Assembly: GCA_009760855.2 (NCBI GenBank)
Contig: WPIO01000111.1
Coordinates: forward strand, 186,001-250,000
Length of the DNA: 64,000 nucleotides
Direction of reading: 5' to 3'
DNA from: Cristatella mucedo
Taxonomy: Eukaryota; Bryozoa; Phylactolaemata; Cristatellidae
In this document: one piece after another, positions 11,600-20,870 of the stretch
Position numbering within the stretch: the stretch's first letter is position 1
How the letters are laid out: every line of letters begins with the position of its first letter
Translations under genes and position numbers: made by a program
The notes under the pieces: model-generated
The model's database searches: none
What the model was told of the DNA's origin: nothing
The model's input: the letters and a program-made list of their open reading frames with translations, nothing else

Positions 11600-13707
11600 A
11601 CCTAAAGACCCTTGACATCGATGCTATCCGTGCGAGAATATCTGCTTCGCCTCTGCTGCTCAATTCCCCATCTCACCTGTGATTTTTGGTAAATTACTAA
11701 AACACGCCACTAAATGACATAGTCAGCGAGTTTTCATCTTTGACTGGGCGCACTATGCCCCCTCACCCACACGGCCCGTGGTTTACCATGGACATTAAAC
11801 AAGCTAGGTCTACTAAGCACAAACTCGAAAAAGCATACAAAAGATCAGGACTGACTGCCCATCGGAAGGCATACGAGGACGACTATAGATCATGCCAATC
11901 GGTCATAGCACAGGCCAAGTCTAGCTCCTATAAAAACTGCTGATTCACAGGTCCACGTGCCAAAAACGGGGATGTCTACGACCAACCATCTCAACCGCTC
12001 CCAGGTTAGCTCCTTACCTGGTAATCCCTGTGATGATCTAATTGATCGCTTTTCTAGCTTCTCTGTCAGCAAGATATACAAGATCAGGGAGTCTATCTCT
12101 GCGATGGCAGCATCCTTCTTTAAATGATTTCCCTCGATTCCTTGCTGCACCTCAATGTCCATATTTAAGCAGATCACTAGTGATCTCGTCCTGAAGTTCA
12201 TATCTCAATCAAAGAAGACAACAAGTCCTCTGGACCCTACTCCCACTGCCCTGCTTCTACATTGTGCCTTGTTTTGAGCTAATCAATCCACAGTCAGCTT
12301 TGGTTGTGTAACGATTTATTAAGGAATACAGACTTACGTGGATAGAGTCTTTCTGCTTGTTTTGCTCGATCTTTTGATACTATCAATCATCAAAGTCCTT
12401 CTTGAGCGGCTCTCATCTCATCTGAGCATTATTGGCACTGCACTGCAATTGTTCAGGTCCTATGTCAGTGGGAGACTCCCAAGTATTAATGAGAATGGAC
12501 AAAAATCATCAGAGGAACTTCTGAAGTATGGGGTACCTACGGGATCTGTGCTTGGTCCTGTTCTTTTCACCGTTTATACTCTTCCTCTCGCCGATGTGAT
12601 TGCTAGGCACAATCTAGGCTTTCACTTATAAGCAGATGATAATTGTATTTTTGCTTTAATTCCTCCCAGCCCTCGAGCACGTCGAATTCAATCAGCTCCC
12701 ACGATGAATGTAGTGAAAAATTCGCACATGGATGGCAGTGAACTTTCATAAATTAAATAATAAAACCAACTTACTACTTATTGGCAAGCCAAGAGTTATT
12801 CAGAAATTGGAAAGGTTATTGCTCACGATCGGGTATGCCAGCATATATCCTGTTAAATATATTCGAAATCTAGGTGTCATGTTCCAAAGTGACCTTTTAT
12901 TAGACGACTACATCAGCTCCTCAGTCAAGTGTGCCTACTTTCAGCTACGTAAAATTGAAAAAAATTCGGTCTTGCTTAGACAGGGATAACATATCTAAAT
13001 TGGTCCATGCATCTGACATCTCGTCTTGACTTTTGTAACTCCCTGCTTGCTGGTCTTCCGCCCTGTGCAATCAAGTACTTACAGCTTGTGCACAACTCTG
13101 CAGCTAGGCTTGTCGTTTGTGGGCTTTGCAGTTGCCACATTACACCACTTCTCACCGACCTGCACTGGCTCCCAGTCAAGCAATGCATCGAATTCATGGT
13201 TTTGTCAATCACTTTTTGGTTCCTTCATTCATCGGCTTCAGCCTACCTATCAGATCTACTCCTCCACCAGGCTAAATATAGTACCACTAGCTTTTTCGGA
13301 ATCTAATCATTTACCTATTCATACCTAGTATGAACATCAAATCTTTTGTAGGTCGTGCCTTTCATTCATACGTTACCAAAGCCTGGAACTCACATCCGAC
13401 TTTCGTCATAACATATGCTCACTTGACCAAGCTGATATAAAGTAACTAAAAATGCATCTATTTATTAGAGCGTATAGTAGGTTCATTCTTTATGTGGTAA
13501 TGGACGATGACCCTGTGCATGGAGCCAGTGACCATATTTGCATTCTGACCCTGTGCATGTCACCCCCAAGCATGGTATGCTTGTCATTGAGCATGCTACC
13601 ACTAACCCTTCGATCTCGCTTCCTTTGGAGGAAATGTAAAATGCCTGGAAAGAGATTACGTCATCTAAGGGCTCTAGATCAAATGCATTATTTTTATTAC
13701 TATTAAA
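11600..13707 (+). mobile_element. Family A non-LTR retrotransposon, 5'-truncated, decayed
   Basis: Plus-strand copy with the endonuclease-RT linker (11,740-11,943; KLEKAYKRSGLTAHRKAYED), RT motifs (12,338-12,631; GVPTGSVLGPVLF, a Gln-to-Thr change in motif B), the post-YADD palm (12,732-12,989) and the C-terminal region (13,007-13,306; [12 protein letters not shown]). It ends in the family tail at 13,640-13,707 with an ATT-like tract. Frameshifts and stops break it throughout, and the YADD box is not readable because of a stop after LGFHL. Confidence 0.85.
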
Positions 13708-14393
13708 AGCCATCAACCCACCCAGAACGGCCAACGCGATAAAGAGAGGAGAATGCCAGGCTTACAATTTAGTGAATTATATTTATTAGATACATGCTAT
13801 TAATTCAATACAGAGTATGAGCAGGACCACTGGTTCTTCAGGATAAAAAACTATAACACATCTCCCGACAAGATACCTTTCCAATTTCGAATCACACTTG
13901 GTTTGCACATTACTAGTAAGTTGATTTCATCATCATTCAATTTAAAAAATTTCGCTGCCATCCATTTGCGGATGTCATCAAAACACGCAGCAAGGGAGTT
14001 ACTAGAATTCGACGTGCTCGAGGGCTGGGAGGAATCAAAGCAAAGGTACAGCTGAGTGTCATCGGCATAGAAGTGAAAGCCTAGATTGTGGTGGGCAATC
14101 ACGTCGACAAGAGGGAGAGCATAAACCGCGAAAAGGACAGGACCAAGCCCTGAGGTACCCCATATTTTAGAGGTTTCTCGAATGATCTTTGTCCATTCAC
14201 ATCAGTATTCTTTAGTCTCCCACTGAGATAGGACCTGAACCACTGCAATGCAGTGTCAGTAATGCCCAGGTGAGATGAGAGGCGCTCAAGGACATGGTGA
14301 TTGGTAGTATCAAAGTTGCCGAAAGATCGAGCAAACCAAGCAGAAATACTAATGAGTTTCATATTATATGATGCTAAATACATATTAATGATG

Positions 14394-14527
14394 TTAGTTA
14401 CCCAGTGGTTAAGGTGCTCGCCCTGATCAAGGTCTTGCCAAGGTCGTGGGCTCGAGCCCCGTGCATATGTGAAGCGCTTGAATAGAGATAAAGTTCTCTT
14501 AGGGCGCTATACAAATGAATTTTATAT
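14394..14527 (+). mobile_element. tRNA-derived SINE, family S2, inserted in LINE A
   Basis: The head has an A-box-like CAGTGGTTAAGGTGCTCGCC and a B-box GGGCTCGAGCCC. The 3' part (GCGCTTGAATAGAGATAAAG, TTCTCTTAGGGCGCTATACA) closely matches the terminal stem-loop of family A LINEs. LINE A sequence resumes on both sides, so the SINE inserted later. Confidence 0.87.
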
Positions 14528-15236
14528 AGCTTTGCATGGCAGCAGCAGATCAATGCATTGTAGAAGCAGGGCAGTGGGAATAGGGTCCAAAGGACTAAAT
14601 GTCTTCGTTAATTGGGATATGAACTCCAGGACCATGCCACTAGCGAGCTCCTATAATGTAGACACTGAGGTGCTGCAGGAAATTGAGGGAAGCATTCTAG
14701 GGGGATGCTGCCATCGCAGGGATGGACTCCCTGATCTTGTCTATCTTGCGGACAAAGAAGCTAGAAAAGCGACCAGCTAAATCCTCACAGGATTAATAGG
14801 TAAGGAGCTAACCTGAAAGGTTGAGATGGTTGATCGTCGACATAAGCATTTTTGGATTGTGCATCTTTGATTCAACAATGTATTTATAGAAGCTAGACTT
14901 GGCCTTTGCTAAGATCGATTGGCACGACCTACAGTAGTCTTCATATGCCTGTCGATGGACAGTCAGTCTTGATCTTTTGTATGTTTTTTCAAGATTGCAC
15001 TTAGACCTTGCTACTTTAATGTCCGTGATAAACCATAGGCCGTCTACGCGAGGGCGCACAGTGTTTACTCAGAGGTGCAAACTCGTCGACCATGTTAGGT
15101 AGTGTCCTGTTGTAGCAATCTACCAATCATGACAGGTGGGAAGGAGGTCGGCGCAGCAGAGGCGAGGCAGATTTTCTAAAAGACAGTATCGATGTCAAGG
15201 ATCGTGAGGTTTCACTGTAAACAGGTGATTCTAGAT

Positions 15237-15292
15237 GTGGTGGGGGAGGAGGTGGAGGAGAAGGAGGAGGTGGAGGAGAAGGAGGAGGCCGA
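15237..15292 (+). repeat. Purine-rich GGAGGA low-complexity tract
   Basis: Interrupted GGA/GGAGAA repeats inside the family A LINE; the corresponding part of other copies lacks it, so it expanded after insertion. Confidence 0.7.
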
Positions 15293-15900
15293 GGGCACAC
15301 ACTGTAGGCTGAATGAGATCTGCATGTGGTCAAATAACCAGGATTTGGTAATAATTGATGACAAGGTGCAGTTTTATGAGACAATTTGGTCGAGTGTGTG
15401 ACCCTTGATGTAAGTAGGTTCATGCACATGAGCCTCAAGAGACAACGAGTCAGTCAATGCACGAAATTCGGTGCTGAAAGCGTCAGATAAGTTATCAAAG
15501 TGAATGTTGAAATCACCTATATGGAGGAAAGATTGATTTCTTGCACACAGAATCGAAATGAGATCGGAGAAATCAGAGATAAAGGAAGACTACTAAAGGA
15601 AGGTACCTGGTGAGTGATAGACTACTGCCATCATCGGTAGCTTGTGGTGGGGTAAAATCAAGACAATCGATTTGAAAGGCTGCTTTGAGAGTACTGCAAA
15701 TGGCTCGAAGTCGAATTTCGGGTGCATGATAATAGCAGCTCCACCTCCCGTTTTGATTGATCTAGGTAGGCCAAGTAAATTGCTTTATAACCACTGAATA
15801 CTTTTGGAATTCGCCTTGCAGATATCCTGCATTTGTGAGTGGCTAACTAAAATCCATGTCGTAAAGCCAAATATGGCTATTAGCAAGGCCCGCTTGCACT

Positions 15901-16743
15901 TAGGGAATGTTCTTTACTTGCATATAGTTTGCTAGTGGATACACTTGTACTGCTGCTGACAGCTAATCTGCCGAAGCCCGGTTAAATGAGCGCGACAGGC
16001 AAAGCAGCAGCAGGACCACTGGCTTGCAGACAAGAAATAAGCACAGGTCAGCAGGCAAAGCAAACAGGAACATAAGATGCAAGTTCTCAGGGGATGCCTC
16101 GAAAGCTGAGTGGAGTAAACGCGCCCTTGGGTTAACCTTAATCGATAACAGTGCTTGCAGGCAGCGACAAATGCCAGAACCGAGCTCCAGATTCTCTGGT
16201 GCAATCCACTCAAGACTTCTATTTAAGGCTTGGCACTGGCAGAAAACTGGCAGCTGCAAAGGGTGTTCTGGAGGGTAGCAGAGGATCCAGGAAGTAGGAT
16301 AGGTAAGCTGCAAAGGGTGTCCTGGAGGGTAGCAGAGGATCCAGGAAGTAGGATAGGTAAGCTGCAAACGGGCAAGCAAGCAAAGCCAACTGTAAGCGAT
16401 GGATCCGAGAGGATCTCGCAAGTCAATCGGACCTAAAGGCTAGCTAGTAACAGCCATGCAGGATTGGTTTTGGGGCAGCCAGATAGGATGGGATGACTAC
16501 AGTCGTTGGTGCCTCCCACCCCCCCCCCCGACCGTAAGTAGACCACGTGACGCCCGGGCACAGTCCTTCTGTTGACCGGTCGAGTTTAGGAAAAATCCTG
16601 CAGCATATTATTTTCTGCTCAGAAACGCAAATTCAAAATATCTTCCCTGCATTGGCCACCAATGAGCTATGCTCATAACGTGGTCGGTCACGTGTACAAC
16701 GAGGCCTCTCCCCGGTGCAAGCGCCGACGATTGCTGCGGCCCA
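15901..16743. other. Unassigned DNA downstream of the zinc-finger gene
   Basis: No coding signature. It includes a 54-bp tandem duplication (16,252-16,368) and a C-rich run near 16,520. Part of it may be 3' UTR of the zinc-finger gene, which is transcribed leftwards from 17.6 kb. Confidence 0.4.
16252..16368 (+). repeat. 54-bp tandem duplication
   Basis: The unit starting AGCTGCAAAGGGTGTTCTGG recurs at 16,306 and begins again at 16,360, an exact 54-bp period. The two full units differ at only about one or two positions, so the duplication is recent. Confidence 0.92.
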
Positions 16744-17598
16744 CTATAACGGGTCCGACAGCTGTCGGTCAGGCTTGCCGTACGCAGGCTGCCTCTCACT
16801 GGAGCCTCCTGCAGGTGCCTCTTCCTGTGCCGCCGCTGCAGCGGTGGCGGCAGTTGCATCATTGTGCTGGCCGCCAGCGTGCCTGCGCCGGTGCCTCTTC
16901 AGGTTGCTGCGGTCATTGAACCGTGCTTTGCACTGGTCGCAGGCGAACGGCCGCTCGCCCGTGTGTAGGACGGCGTGCCTCCTCAGGCTGGATTGCTCTG
17001 CAAACCGTGCTCCGCACACGTCGCAGGCGTACGGCCGCTCGCCAGTGTGCTGACGCAAGTGGACCGTCAGGTGGCTGAGATCCGCAAAGCGCTTACTGCA
17101 CACGGCGCAGGCGTGCGGCTGCTGGCCCGTGTGCAGCAGCGTGTGCCTCCTTAGGTTGCTCGCACAGCTGTACCACTGGCCGCACGTGTCGCAGGCGTGC
17201 CTCTTCTCGGTGCCAGCGTGCGTGCGAGCGTGCCGCTTCATGCTGTACAGCTGCTTGAATTGCGCGCCGCAAAAGCCGCATGCATACGGCCGCTCGCCGG
17301 TGTGGACTCGCACGTGGCTCATCAGGTGGTAAAGCTGCATGAATTGCATGCCGCAATGGTCGCAAGTGTGCCGCCTCTCGCCCCTATGCACGCGCTGGTG
17401 CTGCCTCAGGCTGGAAACCGTTCTGAACCTCTTGTCGCACTTGTCGCACGCGTGCCTCTTCTCCTCTACGCCGTGCGTGCCAGCGTGGCTCCTCAGGTGA
17501 CCGGCCTGCGCGAAGCACATGCCGCACTGGTCGCACACGTGCAGGCGGCTGCACATGCCGACCGTTGCCAGCTCGACGGCGTCCTCAAACTGCTGCTC
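16744..17598 (-). CDS. C2H2 zinc-finger protein (eight fingers), probably a 3' exon
   Basis: The product is a nuclear DNA-binding protein of the Kruppel type; its target is unknown. From the Met at 17,556 it is 270 residues with eight tandem C-x2-C-x12-H-x3-H fingers, beginning near residues 8, 37, 65, 93, 122, 150, 178 and 206. Finger linkers include HTGERPY, HTGERPF and the longer THGVEEKRH and THAGTEKRH. The tail (residues 230-270) is Ala/Gln/Ser-rich with no domain. All metal ligands are present, so it looks functional. The frame stays open for 14 codons upstream of that Met, to a TGA at 17,599-17,601. An AG lies close to that limit, so the true start may be in an upstream exon. GC content and codon use are higher than in the surrounding repeats, consistent with a constrained host gene. 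Confidence 0.85.
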   Translation of the reverse strand, partial: EQQFEDAVELATVGMCSRLHVCDQCGMCFAQAGHLRSHAGTHGVEEKRHACDKCDKRFRTVSSLRQHQRVHRGERRHTCDHCGMQFMQLYHLMSHVRVHTGERPYACGFCGAQFKQLYSMKRHARTHAGTEKRHACDTCGQWYSCASNLRRHTLLHTGQQPHACAVCSKRFADLSHLTVHLRQHTGERPYACDVCGARFAEQSSLRRHAVLHTGERPFACDQCKARFNDRSNLKRHRRRHAGGQHNDATAATAAAAAQEEAPAGGSSERQPAYGKPDRQLSDPL

Positions 17599-17809
17599 TC
17601 AGGGCTCCCACGCCCAGTTGTTTCTCTGGGTTCTGAATTGTGGTGGCACACACGCAGCGACTGCAAAGAGCAGAGGGGCGTCGACAGGCGCGGGACGGCT
17701 GCAGCTGCTGCGTTCGGTGCAATGAGCACGAGCCTCGAAAATACAACGGTGGAGGCAAACGGCAAAGCTGCACAATCAACTCGGCCAACTACCGATAGCA
17801 ATTATAATA

Positions 17810-18075
17810 GCAGGTTGCTGGTATAGCTCCCCCAGAGGAACTAAATCTCCATCTAGATCAGCGATTCTCAACTTGTGGGTCGCAACCTCTTTGGGGGTTC
17901 GAACCACCCTTTCACAGGGGTCGCCTAAGACCGTAGGAAAACATGCATTTCCACATTTAGCACACAATACCTGTATGGTTTCGGGCTGCCACAACACGAG
18001 GAACTGTATTAAAGAGTCGCGGCATTAGGAAGGTTGAAAACCACTGATTTAGATGCTTTGCAGGTTGTAAGAGAA
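17810..18075 (-). repeat. SINE/LINE tail split by a MITE
   Basis: The two flanks of the SPIN-like element join into one copy of the common tail: TATAGCTCCCCCAGAGG then AACTAAATCTCCATCTAGAT on the left, and GATGCTTTGCAGG on the right. This corresponds to the complement of the S2/family A stem-loop. Confidence 0.7.
17859..18046 (+). mobile_element. SPIN-like hAT MITE (188 bp)
   Basis: The ends are inverted (CAGCGATTCTCAACTT and, as reverse complement, CAGTGGTTTTCAACCTT). They are flanked by an 8-bp target duplication ATCTAGAT/ATTTAGAT with one mismatch and a central TA, as known for Buster-type hAT elements. The interior blocks GTGGGTCGCAACC, CACAGGGGTCGCCTAAGACC, GAGGAACTGTATTAAAGAGT and CGCGGCATTAGGAAGG match what I remember of the SPIN (Space Invader) family of horizontally moved hAT elements. 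It has no coding capacity and would need transposase in trans. Confidence 0.88.
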
Positions 18076-18127
18076 ACAATAACCAAGGGTCGATGACACG
18101 CACCATGTTATGACTAGACACAAATAC

Positions 18128-18232
18128 ATTTCCCTTTGCAGCAAATGTGAAACGCCTAGGAAGAGATTGAGTTCTCTGAGGGTGCTTTATCAAGTGCATT
18201 ATTATGATTATTAATATTGTTATTATTATTTG
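18128..18232 (+). mobile_element. Family A LINE 3' tail, short copy
   Basis: CCCTTTGCAGCAAATG, GCCTAGGAAGAGATTGAGTT and CTCTGAGGGTGCTTTATCAA are followed by an ATT-rich tract. It is typical of extremely 5'-truncated LINE insertions. Confidence 0.85.
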
Positions 18233-18234
18233 CT

Positions 18235-18319
18235 AAACAAGATCATGAGTTCGAGGCATTTGTGAAGGACCTGAATAGAGACCAAGTTCTCTTAGGGCAC
18301 CATACAAATAAATTATATG

Positions 18320-18322
<3 letters not shown>
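18235..18322 (+). mobile_element. SINE S2, 5'-truncated
   Basis: It retains part of the B-box side (GATCATGAGTTCGAGGC) and the S2 tail (CCTGAATAGAGACCAAGTTC, CTTAGGGCACCATACAAAT). It ends in an (AT)n tract at 18,324-18,350. Confidence 0.78.

Positions 18323-18323
<1 letters not shown>

Positions 18324-18350
<27 letters not shown>
18324..18350 (+). repeat. (AT)n microsatellite
   Basis: About 13 AT units grown from the AT-rich tail of the adjoining SINE. Confidence 0.9.
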
Positions 18351-18988
18351 GCTTGTCAAAATGTCAGTAAAGCTTAGCAGTAAAGTGTGAAGTGATTTAA
18401 TGGGCCAGCTGCACAGTAGATGACACACTATACCAAGGCGCTGGGTATTGCACCATATAAAGACATTCAGCAGACGAAGAGTACACAGGCTGAGTCTGGA
18501 AAGGTCTTTTGCAGGTTTTCACTATTTATAATTTAAAAATGAAGGGAGTTCGTTCAAGCAAAGCCTTATTGCTAATAGGGAGTCTTTCATGCGAGTGCAT
18601 TCATGCACCAGTGTCAATGAACAAAAGTGCATATGCTCACACACTGATCACTTACATTGTCGGGAGAAGCAGCATCCACGATAGACAACCTGGTAGTATT
18701 CACACTTCGACATTAAAGGTTACAACGTGAGGACATGGTGGCAGCATTACATCCATGTAAGCAATACCGGTTGGGATATACGTTTATAAAACCAGCTGCC
18801 GAGGAGATAATTTTGACGAACTAAACCAGCAAATCGTACAGGGCAAAGTATTCGTAACCACATATTAGGATAACGTTGCAAAGTAGTCAAAACTGCTTGT
18901 ACGTCTAAGTTCTAGCTATGAGTAGCGCCTTAAACGGAGCACTGCAGAAACTATACTATATAAAAAAATAATAAATTTGCATGGCATC
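18351..18988. other. Unassigned DNA
   Basis: No coding signature or repeat terminus recognised. Confidence 0.4.
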
Positions 18989-18989
<1 letters not shown>

Positions 18990-19074
<85 letters not shown>

Positions 19075-19090
19075 TATATATATATATATA
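18990..19090 (+). repeat. (AG)n tract with short (TA)n
   Basis: About 38 AG units, an AGGAGAGAG break, then (TA)n to 19,090 and a few more GA units. The purine strand is the plus strand. Confidence 0.95.
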
Positions 19091-19395
19091 GAGAGAGCTT
19101 GCTTTCTTAGGCGGTATAAAAGCATGTCACGCAATTAGTGACTATAAGCACAATTTCACCATGCAAAAGCATAAAAAGGAGACATAACATGGGAACAGCA
19201 GAGGCTGTGATACTAACCAGTGTTGATACCAGGCTTTTAAATGCAGAAAATTTGTTAGAATAAAGCCTGCTAAGATGCCAGCACGAGAGCCAAACTAGTT
19301 CGTCTGTTTATGTTCATCTGGCATACATTATTACAGTTTCCTTTATTCAAATTCTCTTGCTTGTGTCCTTAATCGTCTGTAACTAGTGCAAACCT
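19091..19395. other. Unassigned DNA
   Basis: No gene or repeat recognised. Confidence 0.35.
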
Positions 19396-19399
19396 CAGC

Positions 19400-19680
19400 T
19401 ATTCGTCTTGTCTGTCGTCAACTACCGAGCTGCCACACTATGCCAGCCACTTCTGTTAGAGCTTCTCTGATTTCTTATCAGACCTCGAATCGATAAAAAT
19501 ATTCTCGGTCTGGCTGACAGGCCACTTTCACTAGCCTGCCTATCTAACACCCTTGCTCCCCCACAGAGTTCAAGCACCAACGATTCCTCACCATCAAGTC
19601 ATCAGGCCAGTCCTCTCACTAAATTGAAATCTTATTATCGAGTCTTCAGCCTGTGCGCGGATGGTACAGAGACAGAGGTA
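19400..19680 (+). mobile_element. Possible third LINE family (C), RT C-terminal relic
   Basis: A segment around 19,600-19,660 (CCTCTCACTAAATTGAAATC, then GAGTCTTCAGCCTG) matches 47,950-48,000 (CGGTCGTTAAATTGAAATCT, then CGAGCCTGCAGC). The 47.8-kb copy encodes an LHWLP-type RT C-terminus, so this may be the same family. Heavily decayed. Confidence 0.4.
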
Positions 19681-20485
19681 GGCTGACTTGCTTATGTAGC
19701 TAATGGTATTGTCTAGCGACAGGTCCCTTTGGAACTAAACACGCATACAGATGGCTTGCACATGCTAGAAGAGAAACGCTGGACAAGCCTTCGGTGAGGA
19801 TGGGGCAAGCAATTCTTTAATGCTCTCAGCCAGCAGGGCTGATACGGGCATAAACTCTTCTGATGCTGCCGTAGTTAAACTAGTGGCCAGTATATCTTAG
19901 CCGAGTCTTGGTGGACATACTATTCGAAGTGAACATACAGTATGCCGCTGCTGTCTCTAGATGCAGCATTGAACGGCCACGGCCTCTACCGATTGGGGCA
20001 AGCAGAAGCCAGCAAAAGCACATGAAACAGCAGCCCATTGCAAGCCCGAATAGCATGCGGCTTAATAAGAATCTAATATTGCAACTGGCAAAAAAATTAT
20101 TGCTTAAACTGCAGAAGCCATTCATCCCAATAACTTACAGACAGGGCACGTTAGTACCTCAGTGAGGGGTACACTAATCCGCCAAAGCAGATCTGGAAGC
20201 AATTTGAATTGAAGCGCTGCACGAATGCCGGCGGCTGCCATAGATACTTCTGACTGGAAACGGGCTATTGGCCGGTTGACCGACAGTAGCCCCACCAGCA
20301 GACAGATGCCCCAACTCAGAGAAGTGAAAAAATGCTGGTTCTTACAAGCTGTGGGCCGGAGTAGGGAAGCGAAAGCTTCGACCGAGGTCAAGGTTAGCAT
20401 GGTTAATGACCAGGTCGTAGCATAGGCTTGTGCCCCGTGGCATATTCAAAGCGCCCGAATGCAGAGTTCACTTCGGAATGAATTA
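19681..20485. other. Unassigned DNA
   Basis: A short stretch near 19,715-19,740 (GTCTAGCGACAGGTCCCTTT) resembles the family A RT region on the minus strand, but nothing longer can be supported. Confidence 0.35.
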
Positions 20486-20487
20486 TG

Positions 20488-20488
20488 G

Positions 20489-20517
<29 letters not shown>
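20488..20517 (+). repeat. (AT)n microsatellite
   Basis: About 15 AT units. Confidence 0.92.
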
Positions 20518-20520
<3 letters not shown>

Positions 20521-20624
20521 GTCAATTTACTTGTATGCAGATAACGCTCTGCCGTACCTCGGCTGTGGTCCTTCCTAGCGCTCCACTCGTGCCAATGCTC
20601 TCACTTTCCTTGATGCATGTATGG

Positions 20625-20760
20625 AAGGTATCTGCTCATGAATGGTAGCAAACTTTCTCAAATTTGATGATGTTAATATCGACTACCTAGTTTTTGGAAA
20701 AACAAGAGTTACCCGGAATTTGGTAACCCAACGCTCACAGTCAGCTCTTCCAGCATATCG
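20625..20760 (+). mobile_element. Family A LINE RT fragment
   Basis: Plus-strand peptide VANFLKFDDVNIDYLVFGKT matches the family A segment after YADD (the ANFLKLNDDKTNLL region). It is bordered on the right by unrelated sequence and then the family B LINE. Confidence 0.65.
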
Positions 20761-20870
20761 TAAAAAGTTGCGCTCGCGGCAGGGGCGCGACGACAATTGT
20801 AGAATAAAGCCCCACAGACGAGTTGTGGGCGCTGCGATGACTGTATACTGCAAGCGACGCAGGGGCGAGT

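Larger units (their letters stand above)
13850..15900 (-). mobile_element. Family A non-LTR retrotransposon with endonuclease part, 3'-truncated
   Basis: Minus-strand copy. Reading from its 5' side: endonuclease-like peptides (IKTGGGAAIIMHPKFDFEPF near 15,720; GDFNIHFDN near 15,510; GHTLDQI near 15,390), the linker (14,808-15,059), RT fingers and palm (14,099-14,383; GVPQGLVLS) and [12 protein letters not shown] (13,851-14,102). The YADD Asp pair is present. The 3' UTR and tail are absent. A SINE (14,394-14,527) splits the RT part. This is the only family A copy here that retains the endonuclease region. Confidence 0.83.

Noticed and set aside
17093-17826. Frames up to 209 codons overlapping the zinc-finger gene
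   Set aside because: They are out-of-frame or antisense shadows of the finger array, whose Cys/His pattern fixes the real frame.
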